Assembly: GCA_036925085.1 (NCBI GenBank)
Contig: JAUPFP010000004.1
Location: 1,874,001-1,938,000, forward strand
Direction: 5' to 3'
DNA from: Brachycybe producta
Taxonomy: Eukaryota > Arthropoda > Diplopoda > Playtdesmida > Andrognathidae
Length of the DNA stretch: 64,000 bases
Numbering within the stretch: position 1 is the stretch's first letter; the number at the start of each line of letters is the position of its first letter. Below are positions 1 through 11,885 of the stretch, piece after piece. The notes under the pieces were generated by a model. That model saw only the letters and a program-made list of their open reading frames with translations. It did no database searches and was not told the origin of the DNA. Position numbers and translations under genes: made by a program.

Positions 1-165
1 TTCCCTCTTATGTGAGTCTAGTCAAGTTTGCTGGAAGAAAACACTGAAAAATTGTGATTCAATTTAATTATGCTAACCTTTGAAGAAACAAGTTTGAAAA
101 TCCCGATTTTATTTATTTTTGAGAATTTTTTTCTGGAAAGCAATTGTGTTTTTTCTTCACGAATT

Positions 166-203
<38 letters not shown>

Positions 204-259
204 TGGCTATTTTGAATCCCGAATTTCCCAGCCCTCTTAAACACACACTGGGCTGGGGA

Positions 260-418
260 GGGGGGGGGGGGGGGGTTTGTGAGTAACGATAGGAGAAGAC
301 TCAGGCGACTATAAAGACTTTTTCGACACCAAACAGAAGTTAGAAGGGGTCGCTGGGATGTCCTCGCAATGTATTTTCTATGGAAAGACACCAACCTTGG
401 CACACAATTAAAAGTCGC

Positions 419-462
<44 letters not shown>

Positions 463-575
463 CAAGGTTGGTGTCTTTCTATAGAAAATACACAGCGACA
501 GCAACACTCTCGCGACCTTCAACTTCTTTTTGTCGCAAAAAAGTCTTTCGAAAGTCGCCTTTGTGCCAAGGACCT
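260..575. repeat. Foldback element FB2, copy with GT microsatellite in the loop
   Basis: Two arms are near reverse complements: about 302-401 (AGGCGACT... to ...ACACCAACCTTGG) and about 461-562 (CAAGGTTGGTGT... to ...AGTCGCCT). The innermost 28 bases match almost perfectly (GTATTTTCTATGGAAAGACA against its complement). The loop is a (GT)n run at 422-460. A 16-base G run (260-275) abuts the left side and a (CT)n run lies at 171-197. Related FB2 sequence, rich in GTCG/CGAC, is seen at 15.7, 23.2 and 39.6 kb. No coding capacity is present, so I read it as a non-autonomous foldback element. Exact ends and any target duplication are not resolved. Confidence 0.7.
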
Positions 576-2180
576 TAAGCAGCTATCATCGCACTTATTA
601 TTTCCTGCAATATCATAACTTTTTTGCACAAAAATTAGCTTTTTCTTATTTTTCTTGTAAAGGCCTTGCTAGAACTCAATGAAAAGAACTCTGAAAAAAT
701 ATTTCAAAAACATAAATTCCACAAAATGGAACTCAGAAAATAATTCTCAGCCTATAGCATAATGAAAACTCTGAAAACAAAAGCAATTGTGTAAATTCCT
801 ATGCAGTGTTGGCTTTCCCTAGATTCCCTATTGTATTTCAGAGCTTTCTTTTTCGGAGTACTCTGATTTTCCACTGTGAAACAGCAGTTTTCCAAAGAAA
901 AAACTTCCAAAAACTATCATTTCGGAGTGTTTCATTGAGCTCTAGCAAGGCTTTAAGACATGGTGCAAAATTTAAAGCAACAATTGTCTTTTTTTTATCT
1001 TGAAGTGAAACTTGCAGATTTATAATGCCAGTGTAAACGTTGCTTTTTTAAGCTGGTTTTCAACTTTTCATGTTGTATGTCAGTGTTATATTTCTTGTGT
1101 GTGTCACATGTGTATGTTTCATCTTTTTTTTGTTCCTATCTTCTCTCTTTTGTTGGCAGTATATGATATTGATTTTTTTTCTTCTTCTGTTCATTGTCAC
1201 CTTGTTTGTTTGTGACATTTTGTGTGTATTATTCTTCAATGTATATTATGTGTGTGTGTCACTTGTGTGTGTGTGTGTGCGTCACAAAAGTATATGTTTG
1301 TCCTGTGTATTTTCATACTGACTTTCATCTAAAAAAATGACCATCAGATAAATTAATTTCTAACTAAAATACACTTGAACTTTGCAACGAACTCGAACTC
1401 AACAGGAAAAACGTCATAACTTCACAAACTACAAACATATCCAGTTATAACATCATTTCCAATAATATTAAAAGAGAACCTCGCGTGCCATTTTTAATCC
1501 GCAATCCATATACAGACACACACACCTCATTTGAGGCAGACAGACAGACCGACCCTCACTCCCCATCCCTTTAACGTTTGCAGCCCAAAAAAACCCCTTC
1601 ATTCTCCCTAACCCTTAACCTCCAATTTCAATGGTATACAAGTTACAGAACCCTACAAAAGTTAATAATCAATTTAATCATATGCAACAGATGATACACA
1701 GACTTAATAGTTAATCAATGAAATAAAACAACAGCTAACAACTTCACGAATATTGTTTTTAGATGAACACCATCAATATAATTTGTTCTATTTGAGATTC
1801 AAGAGAGTGAATTGTGAAATATTGGAGAGGGGTTTTTTTTTGGGGGGGGGGGGGGGGGGATTTTGTTGGTGCAAAAATGCGAGGGGTTATCGAGTAGTCT
1901 TAGGGAGAAGGGGGGTTGTATGTGGAGTAAGGGGGAGAGAAGAGGGGTCATACTGATGATTAAGGGAAAAAGAATTATGCTTTTGGGCAATCGTTAGAGG
2001 CTATAGTTAACATTTAACTGAAATTCAACTGTCTTTGAATTCTCGAAGAACTCTTAGCGTCTAAACAGTTTCTTTGATAGCAAAAATAATTAATTCTTTT
2101 TTGTCTTATACCTTGTACACACACGAGTTAAATGAATTCAAATTAAATGTGTTTAGGTGAATTATACGGAATCCAGTTAA
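576..2180. other. AT-rich stretch without a recognisable gene
   Basis: No exon with coding character could be supported. The stretch holds TG-rich sequence around 1,090-1,290 and an 18-base G run at 1,842-1,859 preceded by T's. Short open frames here come from these simple repeats. Confidence 0.6.
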
Positions 2181-2189
2181 GGACATGAA

Positions 2190-2402
2190 CACCAACTAAA
2201 AATTCACTTTATTATTAATATTTTAAATTGGAAATACTAAATCAATATTTTGTCAATAGTTTATAGATTCTATTTAAGTATTTACTCAATATTTTCAGAT
2301 TATTAACTGAATAAATTGAATTCGAAATATTGTTTGGTTGCCGTTCACAGAGGGCTCTGTAGAACACGTTTATTATTTATAAATGCATTTAAATTATCAG
2401 GT
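2190..2402. repeat. Dispersed repeat, copy 1 (partner at 11.5 kb)
   Basis: This stretch matches about 11,505-11,665 in the same orientation with small indels. Shared segments include ATTAATATTTTAAATTG, AATATTTTGTCAATAGTTTA, TTCACAGaGGGCTC and AAATGCATTTAAATTATCAG. It is AT-rich with no open frame. The element class is unknown. Confidence 0.7.
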
Positions 2403-2718
2403 TATTACTGATGATGATGATTATTAGTGGCAGTATTTAGAGAGAGAAAAAAATCGAAATCGGTCCGATATTTAGAAAAAAATATCGGGATTTCACGATA
2501 GAAAAATCTATAAAGTTGAAAAAAACGAAAATATTTAAAATATCATCTTATATCGAAAAAGTAGAAACATAGAAAAAAAAAAACTTATACAAAATGGAAA
2601 AATATGAAAGACTAAAAAATAATCAAGAAACTTAAGAATAATTAACGAATTTCACATTTTCTATCGAAATATCGATAAATCGAAAATTTTGCCAGCCCCT
2701 TAAAATGATGATGACGAG

Positions 2719-2911
2719 AATATGTTACTGTCAATGTACGGAATCAGTCAATCTGCAAAACCACCAAACTGCTAACTAGTGAATCTGCAAAATGCAATAT
2801 ACATACTTTAAGTGATTGAACTTTGCAGACTCAATAGCAAGGTTGGTTGTTTTGCAGGTTTCCTAGGCAATCTGCAGATTGACTGATTCCGCAGATTGAC
2901 AGTAACATATA
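2719..2911. mobile_element. MITE-like element with ~38-bp terminal inverted repeats
   Basis: The left end begins ATATGTTACTGTCAA and runs through CGGAATCAGTCAATCTGCA. The right end is its reverse complement, ending ...TTGACAGTAACATAT, with a short mismatched block (GTAC against CTGC). The element is about 190 bp and non-coding, the shape of a miniature inverted-repeat transposon. A TA target duplication is possible but not certain. Confidence 0.7.
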
Positions 2912-3654
2912 CTGTATGTATAAACAGCAGTTTTTGGTGTTTATCATCATCATCCCCTTATACCATAATTCTCCCCTCCTCCTTTTAAACCTTGTTTTTT
3001 CTACCATTTTGTGTGTGTTCTATTTTAAACCACCCCCTGTCTCACTTTGAAGTTTTCATTCAGTTTGTCCCTCTCTTCATTGACTATAAGAGGGGGGTAG
3101 GGGGTGGGGGAAATGATCATCATGCGCAGGTGACGTCATATTTACAATACAAAACCATGTGTTTTCATATTATATACCATTCATTTTTGGCGCCGTCTGT
3201 TCGTTACTAGTAGAGGAGGAGGAGGTCATTCATAATATGAATAGGTGTTCCCGTTGACCTTTTCTTTGATCACTCCCCCTCCCGTCTACTCTTTTTCAAT
3301 ATATCCTCAGTATTCCCCTTTTAAGTTTTATAACTCCATCATTTTACTCTTTTCTGGATGAAATTAATAGGATTTTCATAAACCTTCTTCCATCTTTTTA
3401 AAAAAATTAACCTCCCCCTCTTTTTATAATCAGTTATTTTTTCAGTCAAAAATAAATCTTGATTATCTCTTGATTCAGATAAATGAAAACAATTAGGAAA
3501 TGTGTTTATGTTATGAGTAATATTACATAATTGACTAGAGTTACTAGTCAATGTGCAGACAAAAATACCAATTTCGGAAGTCAAGAAAATCAATTAATGT
3601 TTAATCGTTTATTTTGAGTTTTTTTAAATTATTTAAATCGTTATACGAATGAAT

Positions 3655-4010
3655 GATTTTCAAACATTGGTTATTCTAGTTTCAAAAGGAAACACTAACG
3701 AGAAATTGAATGTGAAGAAAAAAAAACTAGAACGGTAACTGAATCACTTTAATAATTATTTTCATGTTGAAATCTTTCAAAATAAACTTTTTTTTATGGA
3801 GAAAAAAATTTAAAAAATATCGGCTGCTTGAAGTTCGGTTATTTTAAAAATACCCATAAAAAGTTTATTTTAAAAGATAGCAAAACATTTACTGTAAAAT
3901 AGTCTTCAGTGATTTGAGCTACTTTCTAGTTTCTAAAACGCTTTTGATTTAGTTTTGCGCTTCTGAAAGCAGAGTTTAGAGTGGCGTTTATAATTTAAAA
4001 CACTCAATAA
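3655..4010. repeat. Foldback element FB1, full copy
   Basis: The left arm carries GAAATTGAA, AACTAGAACGGTAACTGAATCACTT, then TTTTCATGTTGAAATC and CAAAATAAAC. The right arm carries the complement in reverse order (AAGTTTATTTTAAAAGATA, GATTTGAGCTACTTTCTAG, TTTCTAAAACGC). The outer right end reads GTGGCGTTTATAATTTAAAA, one of two end types seen in this family. Confidence 0.75.
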
Positions 4011-4297
4011 ATAGTAGATTTTGAAAGATGTCATCATGCTTTGCACCATTATTTAAAATAAATTTCTAAATTTTGGCAAAAAGAGATGCTTTAGAAAAAG
4101 CCACCACTGTCCAGACCAAGGCAATGATAAAAAAATATGGTTTTGATCCGGCAGTGTGTAGAATGCCTGAGAACAATGACATTATGTAGATTGAATAGGT
4201 TTTTTTTTTTAGACATTCTGCTTAATTCCGAATTAGTTGATTTTATTATTTGTGTAGAATAACTGAAATTCCACATTGACGGATGTGATTCTTGTCA

Positions 4298-4450
4298 TAC
4301 ACTATGAGATCCGGTCTTTAGACACGCGGTTTGTCACTAAACTCTGTGATACAGTCTCACAGACCCCCTCCCCCCCAATACAAGATAATGAGACAAACAT
4401 GAGGATTTGGTCTTTGGGTGACCATGTCTGCAGACCTGTGTCTCATAATG
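4298..4450. repeat. Short imperfect inverted repeat
   Basis: CACTATGAGATCCGGTCTTTAGACAC on the left is an imperfect reverse complement of the right side ending ...CTGCAGACCTGTGTCTCATAATG. The arms are about 35-40 bp with several mismatches. It may be an old MITE. There is no coding signal. Confidence 0.4.
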
Positions 4451-4526
4451 TAATGGCTAGCTTATAAGATGATCATCATTCGTCACTTTCAGTGGTCAGT
4501 TTCGAGTCTCGACCATCTCCCATATC

Positions 4527-4668
4527 CACGTGACCTTCCAATCCTCTCTCTCTCTCTCTCAGCACGTGACCCCCCCTTTTTCTCACCCACGTGAACTTGA
4601 CCTTCAAGGTCCACGTTGTTTTTTCTTTTTATCAACATCCATGTTGCCATGGTTACGAGTTTGTTTAC
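4527..4668. promoter_or_regulatory. Candidate regulatory cluster: three CACGTG E-boxes, nuclear-receptor half sites and an X-box-like motif
   Basis: CACGTG occurs at 4,527-4,532, 4,563-4,568 and 4,588-4,593, the first two followed by AC as in bHLH-Zip (USF/MITF-type) sites. Next to the third is TTGACCTTCAAGGTCCA (about 4,596-4,613), two opposed AGGTCA-like halves of the kind bound by nuclear receptors. GTTGCCATGGTTAC at 4,643-4,656 is one mismatch from a palindromic RFX X-box, and TGTTTAC (forkhead-like) follows. A candidate minus-strand initiator exon lies about 350 bp to the right. Function is inferred from motif clustering only. Confidence 0.4.
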
Positions 4669-4988
4669 ATAACAAATTATCAGATTAATGACAAAAACAC
4701 GTTTTTATAATAAAAACTTACCGGTAACAAAAAATAAATAGAAACCCCTCTTTAACAATTAATTCACTTAAATGACACTAGAGGACGCTGATTTAAAGTT
4801 AATGTCAAATTTCCCGCCTATTTTTTTTTTTTTTTTTCGCGAGCCAAAAAAAAAAATAATTATCAAAGTTAAGAATAAAAAAATAACAAGTTAAGCTTAT
4901 AATAAACGCGATTAAAAATTAATTGTTGCAAACTGAAAATCGAATAAAAATGACATCCTATCCGACGCGAAAAACGAGAACATTTTAC

Positions 4989-5062
4989 CGATATTCGAGT
5001 GTCATCTTGGCGGCAGATGAACCGATGATGAACGGCGACCGCGAAATCAAATTCACCGTTGA
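4989..5062 (-). CDS. Candidate first exon of an unidentified minus-strand gene
   Basis: On the minus strand a CG-richer stretch leads into CCGCCAAGATGACACTC, an ATG (5,005-5,003) in the same kind of AAGATGR context used by the two real genes at 19.3-19.6 kb. After five codons plus two bases comes CG|GTAAAATG, a plausible donor at 4,988. Only M-T-L-E-Y and a split codon would be encoded. No downstream exon was found between 1 and 4,980, so this may be chance. An overlapping plus-strand open frame (4,950-5,099, 49 codons) is an alternative reading of the same CG-rich patch. Confidence 0.25.
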
Positions 5063-5376
5063 TTTATACTTCCCCCCCACAACTAAACCTACCCTTTAAA
5101 TGACCTTTTAAAACTCACGAAATGATGAACAAACAATCCGTTTACACGATAACAACACTTAACCTTATCACAGTCCACTCTTTGACCTGTTATTCACCGT
5201 TGAATCGAGACTAGAATCCCATAAAACAACAAGCTAAAGAGGTGTTTCAATCAGCTTCCTATCTTATGAACCAGATTTTTATTAGCGTCCGTTGGCGGCT
5301 GCGACTAGCAATGCAGATTAGTTCATAGAAACACCGCAGTGGCGTTTCTGTTGTCTCTTATAAAAAAACAGTGACA

Positions 5377-5384
5377 TGACGTCA
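5377..5384. promoter_or_regulatory. CRE-type site TGACGTCA
   Basis: A full palindromic cAMP-response/ATF site lies in a slightly CG-richer block (4.9-5.5 kb) that also has ATGGCG motifs at about 5,427 and 5,471. Other exact copies in the window are at 3,131, 19,380, 40,909 and 54,574. Confidence 0.35.
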
Positions 5385-5499
5385 TATATTTGAAGAAACG
5401 GTTTTGCCGCTATTAGGTTCACCAATATGGCGATGAATTAGTAGTAAAAGCAGTATATTTGATGCTTGACGCCATGTTAGGTTACAATAAACGTTAATG

Positions 5500-8400
5500 T
5501 TTATGGCTTTTTGGCAACACGTCGTACTTCAAAATGTCACTACCAAATGATTATTAATGACATTGTTTTCATATTTGATGACTATTTTTACATATTCTTG
5601 CAACTTATTAATTTTTATTGCAATTTCTCGGCAAATTTTAAAATTATCAACTAAATTAAACAAGCAAGACTTTAAAATTATAATATAATTTCAGTTTTAT
5701 AATTTTACTGTAGCAAAAAAAAACTGAGTAAAAATGAGCTACAATAGCAGACGATGCTATCTATGATAGCGCTTGAAACGCCATCTATTGACAATAATAT
5801 GATTTATTTGCTCATTCTAGCAGACGACGTTTTAAATATAATCATAGAAAATAATAACTCTTTGTTTATTTACGTCACATTTTTTTTGTTATAATCTATT
5901 TAAAAAAATTGTAAATAAAACAACTTTTTTCCATTTTTTATCAATTGCAATTTGGGTTTAATAAAATGCATGGGGGGAGTGGGTAAAAATGCGCTAAATT
6001 TGGGTGGGTGGTTGAGCTAGAGGTGGTTTATTGATTTTTTTTTTTTGCTGCTAGCGAATCAATACAGACAATACCATAACTCTCAGCCGATGACTTGGCA
6101 ATGAACTGAACTGCTTTTGCTAATATTGTTACAACCTGCATCCCCTTATCCTATCCTATCCTCCTTCTCATATAAACCTTCATTCCCCCTGTATTTATAT
6201 TAAATATGGACTTCACCAATGGCCTCATACATGTACTGTATATATAGGCTTTTCTATATACACTTGATAATCAGGCAAAGCTTATGAAGCTTATTTCACA
6301 CCTGTTTAACGCATCATAAGAGCGCTTTTTTGGCTTAAAAAGCCAATCACACACACACATTTATATTACGTTTCTCAAATTAAGGCTCACGAGCCACTAA
6401 AGTAATTTGTTTGAGCCCCCCCCCCCCCCCCATTGTGTTTTTTAAAGAAACTCTTAAATTCTAAAAAGAGCCACTTGTGTGGCCTTTTTATTTTTTGCAA
6501 TTATTTAATATGGTCCTCATAAATACTTTATAAAATTAATCTCAAAATATATTTATTGTTTGACAAATTAAAAATTAAAGTTTTCTTTCTTTCAAACAAC
6601 AATAAATTGCCAATTTACTGAATTAATCAAGCTAATTGTGATAATGGTCATTTTTCCCCTCAAGAATGTCCAACTTTGAGGTTTTTATATACATGAGTTT
6701 GGTGTTGTTTGAGTGAATAAAAAAAAGCAAGGGTGGTTTGAGTGGATGGGGAAGAAAGGAGGTTAGGGGGGTGTTTTCTAAGGGTGAATTTTGAAGGAGG
6801 ATGCTTCTTCTTCACTAAAAAAAAAGCGTATGTGTAAGCTTAGCTCTTATATGCTTGTATATATAGGACCTAATGGACAATCTATTGATCGTCTGTGCAC
6901 GCAAAGCACATTTTCCATTTTCATTCTATAAATCTTGACTGCAAGAAAAGTCAAAGTGAATGAGGACGGGTAAAAAAAGAGAGAGAAAAAAAACCGTACT
7001 GTTAAAACATCTCTTTTTTTAAAAAAAAAATATTTGAATAAAAAAGTAGTTCCTTAAAATAACCCATTTATACCATAAATTTTTAGTTCGATAATTTTTT
7101 TTTGTAGTTAAAACATAAAGAAATACGTTTGTCAACATTTATAAACTTTTTTTTTAATAATAATAATATGAAATTAATCATTAATTTTGTATTTCTATTC
7201 AAGGTTATCCCTTGTATTGGGGCAACCTGGTATAACAATCTTGTATTGCAAAGAAACCTCCAACAGGGGACATTAATTATTTAACTTGTAAAGTTAAAAA
7301 GTTTCAAACTTTCAATCAATTTCAATAAAAGTGTTGAGTGGAGTATGTTTCTGTCGTAACTGTTAAGAACAAAAGAAATGAAATTATAACGCTAAAAAAA
7401 TTGTTTGTAATATATGATATGTTACTACACTTTTTTCATTTATGAAAGCATCCATTCTATGTATGGATAAACCAATTGATTTTTTTTCATCGGCAAAGGG
7501 CCTATGTGACCACTTGACCTACTAAGCCACCTATTTGTCCTGAAATCTAACTCCGTGCAGAGTTTAATATTATTGATTAACAATGACGAAAAATAGAAGA
7601 AGAGAAAAAAAAAAAACTCAGAACGAATCGTATTGATTCTTGTTAAATAAAGGTCATCTGTCATTGAAACCCAAACAAAAATCAATAGAATAGAACTGAA
7701 TTTAATAGTGTAATTTATAAATACATTTATGTCTGGTGAATAATTTAAATTTGTGATGTAAATAAATACTAAACAAAGACTCATGATACAAATTACTACT
7801 AATTAGTAAGATTAACAATATAAAACACTTCATGTAGGAAAGGTCTTAATGATTGGTGAGTTCTTTTATGGCTTATGAGATCATTACAGAAAAGCTCCAA
7901 ATAGTTAAGCTAGCCTATTCAATTTCAATAATGTTAAATTGCTTAATCATCTATCTACTCATTGAGCCTTCAAGTGCAAAATATAAAATACTGAAGGAGG
8001 GGAAAATAACTCTCTTCACTCAATTTTTGACAAGTGATTTTTTTTGTGAAAACTTTAAAGTGAAAAGTTTCTCAAAAAATAAATAAATTAGTAGTAATGT
8101 CTTTAGTGCTTAAAGTTCTCATTTTCAGAAGTTTAACTTGTCAAGAATGTTTTTTTAATGTTTTCTCATATGGAAATAAACAATAGTCCTATTAAAAGTA
8201 GTCCACTGTTGTGAACACGAATTAAACTTCTTTTTTGTCACAATTTCTAAAGAATGTGGCAACTTTTAAGCACAGTTTAAATGTGCCACATTCCGTGCCA
8301 TCAACGACATTTAAGCACAAAAAAAAGAGTATTTCTATACTTTGTTTCTAAACATACATAATTTTATGTACAATGTAAGCCTATGTAGTCTTTGAGAGCT

Positions 8401-11260
8401 ACTGTGTCATTTTGCCATGCCTAAAAAGTGAAAATGTCTTCCAGTATTTCAACATCTCATGACACAAAACACACTTCGTTTACTCAATTGGCCTTTAGCC
8501 AATCACAAAAAAGTGGTTAGGACAACATTTGTTAGGCCCTATCTAACTTGACACTATGTTATACTTATTTAAATATAATAAATATCAAACATGACACAAC
8601 TATCATCTTACAATGATTATACTTTATTTATTTATCCAATTGACATTCTGAAAACATGTTTAGTTACATTTCAGCACACTTTAATGTTTTTATAACTTAT
8701 AAGAAAGGCCAAAAGTATGCAGGCAATGCACAAAATGCATATCATCGTCCCAACCCTTTTTGGGTGCACTAAGATACCATATGGGTGCCACATATACACT
8801 TGTAATTAGTTTGAATCTAAAGTAAAAATACATAAAATACTCAACTTTCATAAAATTGCATAATTTAACTTTTGGTTAGAATAAAAATTCTACAAACGGT
8901 TTCGAAAACGAAACTGAATTTTTATTTGCATAAAAGTTTTAGCCTTAATTATTTCTTGACATTTTTTGTTACCAATTTCTTCAAGTTGTTTATTATAAAA
9001 GCAAGTTGCATTCTAATGTTTAATCGAACTGCTACCACATATCAGATTTATTAATGATAATTGATGAGTTTTTTGATATTGTTGATTGTTTTTGTTGAAA
9101 AATATAAATACTTCACATATTATGTTTCAGGTTTTTTTTTTCACATTGACGGAAAAGCATTAAGCAAAGTGACAAAACTGACGGTTTGTTTTCTTTTCAA
9201 TTGAATGGAACCAACAAACTTTTTGAGTCAGTGACCACTTCTCACATTTTTCTTCAAAAAGGATGTTCCACATCCTACCAATATAGAAACTTAGAAACTA
9301 AAAAAAAAATTATCTTGACAGTTTGAAAAAAAATCTGCAAACTATATCATGAAGATATTTTTTAGAACATGAGAGAAATAGTGTTATAATTTATTGCAAT
9401 CTATACTATATAGGAAGAAATACAAAAACCATGGGTGGTTAAAAAAAGGGATTGGGATGGAGAAAAAAAAATACAACTTGTGAAAAGTGGGAGAAAAGAA
9501 ATGAAAAACTGTCTTGTACATGGACGTGGATAGATTCAAGTAAAGAAAAGAACTGAAAAAAGATGAGCGAGAAAGATTTTCTCATAAACATGCCAAGAAT
9601 CTGAAAACATAGACATCTGTATGTAGTGTTTGGAGGCTAAAATTAGGTTTGGCTTTGGCTGATAAGAATGTGTGTGTGTTTGCCATATATCCCTGTTAGG
9701 CAAACTGAAGTAAAAGTAAAATACATATATAAAAAAAATTCAGGCTGATTTGTCATGCAGGAAGCATCTGTAAAACCATGTATAAAGACATATAGAACAT
9801 TGGTTCCTTCTTCTTGTCTTATGACATATTTAGTACTATTATTGCCATCTAGGATTCAAAGTCTTAACTAATCTTGTAGAACAAACACTTAAAAATAGGA
9901 AAGATTTAGGCATGGTTCAGACCATGGAGGTTAATGTCTTTCGGGCATGTGCACTGTTGAAATGTACAAACCAAATGCAACCACGCACATGCATGGTAGA
10001 TAGCACCCTTACCTTACAAGTCCTTGCACTTGAATGTTGTAAAATCAATATACTTTTATGATTATTTAAAAAAATAATTAATATATTGCTTATATGTTTT
10101 GTTAAAAATTGTAGAGTGAATTTTACAAATATATTGTATTATGCATTTATACCGTGTTCGTCTATTGCGAACGATGCACATTGCACAGTAATCTTTATTA
10201 CATTAAAAGTTTACTATGTTTAAACTTTTTAAGTATGCATTATTTCAAAATATATATTTTTTTAAGCAATTTTATATAAAGTAATGGTAATTTGCATACA
10301 GTATCATATTGGATATTGGCCTGATTTTCAAAAAGCTCTCTTTTGTTTTTTGTATAATGAGATACAAATTGAAGATAACTTATAATAAGGCCCTATGTGT
10401 GTGTTTCTAATTTGAGTGCACCTTAAAAAAATAGAATTAGGTCAATAGAATGTAATAATTGTATGTGTTCTAGACCTGTTCATTGTATTAAATGTTTATA
10501 ATATATTATAAATATAAAAAAATGTTTGATCACTTCAACTGGTAATGTATTTGGACGTCTTGGTATTGGGTGTGTACCTTTTTGAGTGACTGAAATTATT
10601 ATCATTTCCAAGCTGACACAAATTTGAAGTGACTGGCAATATACAGAAAACAAAGAGGTGTATAAAAATATTTAAAAGAGAATGAAAAAAAAACAACATG
10701 TTTTTGTTGTGTTATTGTCCACTGATCAGCAAAATTATATGTAAATATTGTAACAATTTTTTATAAAAAAATACTAAGAGTGGGTGACTGATTATTATAG
10801 TTGTTACCAAAAAAAAAATTTGTTTCCTGTTCATATAAGGCCAAAAAAGTAAGACTTGACAAATTTTCAAACAATTTTACACATGTTTACCAAATATTGA
10901 GGTTCAGTTATAAGTTTTTTTGTTGGTGAAACTTGGCAAGTTATGTTTGCTATTTCTCGCAGCTATTAGCAGGGTAATTTGTACAGTTGTAATTCCAAGA
11001 TATTGGAGTAGGCTACAAATTTAGAGTGATAATTTTGAGAAAAAAAGGGAAAAACGCATAGAAAAAGTAAGGAGTAGCAAAAGTGTAGTTATATAGAACA
11101 AAAAAAAGCATTTTTGGATGCCAAGAATATCTCCCTCCTTTCTATGAGAGATAGCAAATTTTTTTTCCACTGGTGCTAAATAGACTAGTTATAGTAAGGG
11201 CCCCCCCCTGTTTTTAAAAATAAACATATTTTGCTTTCAATTGCTAATGTGAACATCTTT
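5500..11260. other. AT-rich intergenic sequence, no gene seen
   Basis: No exon could be supported on either strand. Visible items are a 16-base C run (6,416-6,431), TG/CA patches and a small 10-bp-stem hairpin near 8,252-8,293. The longest open frames (7,440-7,784 minus and 7,853-8,086 plus) are AT-driven, with no recognisable domain or splice framework. Confidence 0.6.
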
Positions 11261-11269
11261 AGAAAATCG

Positions 11270-11885
11270 TTTTATCTGAAATTCCACTTACAGAAGAAAT
11301 AAAGAGAAACTTGAAAGTTGTTTAGAAACTAGAAGGGTAGCAAAAACAGTTAATACCTTAACTAGAACTAACAAGTTAGTTAAATGTACTTAAATATTAA
11401 ACAGTTTCTACAGAGGCCTGTTAATATTTAAATATATTAAATTTGTATTTCATTATATTGGGTGAGTTTAGCAAAATATTGGTTTAATATTTCACGAACC
11501 AAATTAAAATTGACTTCATTATTAATATTTTAAATTGAAATACTAAATCAATATTTTGTCAATAGTTTATATATTATATATTTAAGTATTAACTCAATAT
11601 TTGTTTGTTTGCCCTTCACAGGGCTCCGTAGAATATTTATTTAAATGCATTTAAATTATCAGGTGTGTACTAGGTATTAGGGTATTTTTCATGTTGATAT
11701 AATTTAAAATAAGCTTTTCTGTGAGTTTATATTTTTAAATATATCAACTTAAAATACTATTAAAGTGGTTCAGCCACCAATTCTAGATTTTTTAAACACA
11801 ATTTAAATTTCTCCAAGGTGGTGTTACTCCTGAAACACAGAGTAAATCAGAGTTCGAAAATCAGCTGTTCATAAAATATTAAAAA
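11270..11885. repeat. FB1 copy split by another repeat
   Basis: The outer left part of FB1 (GAAGAAATAAAGAGAAACTTG, TTTAGAAACTAGAAGGGTAGC) is at 11,295-11,345. The inner palindrome resumes at about 11,690 (TTTTTCATGTTGATATAATTT) and closes at about 11,755. The outer right end (AGAGTTCGAAAATCAGCTG then TTCATAAAATATT) ends near 11,880. Between the halves sits the dispersed repeat also found at 2,190-2,402. The simplest reading is insertion of that repeat into an FB1 copy. Confidence 0.6.
11505..11665. repeat. Dispersed repeat, copy 2 (partner at 2.2 kb)
   Basis: Same-orientation match to 2,190-2,402, with a shorter internal segment between ACTCAATATT and TTCACAGGGCTC. It lies within the interrupted FB1 copy. 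Confidence 0.7.

Noticed and set aside
369-578. 69-codon plus-strand frame with a valine-cysteine run
   Set aside because: It is the (GT)n microsatellite and foldback arms read as protein.
1753-1956. 67-codon frame with a glycine run
   Set aside because: The glycines come from the 18-base G run; no homologous feature or splice framework.
7440-7784. 114-codon minus-strand frame
   Set aside because: AT-driven composition, no domain, no supporting neighbouring exon.
8252-8293. GAATGTGGCA...TGCCACATTC hairpin
   Set aside because: A single 10-bp stem in AT-rich DNA is not enough to call an element.
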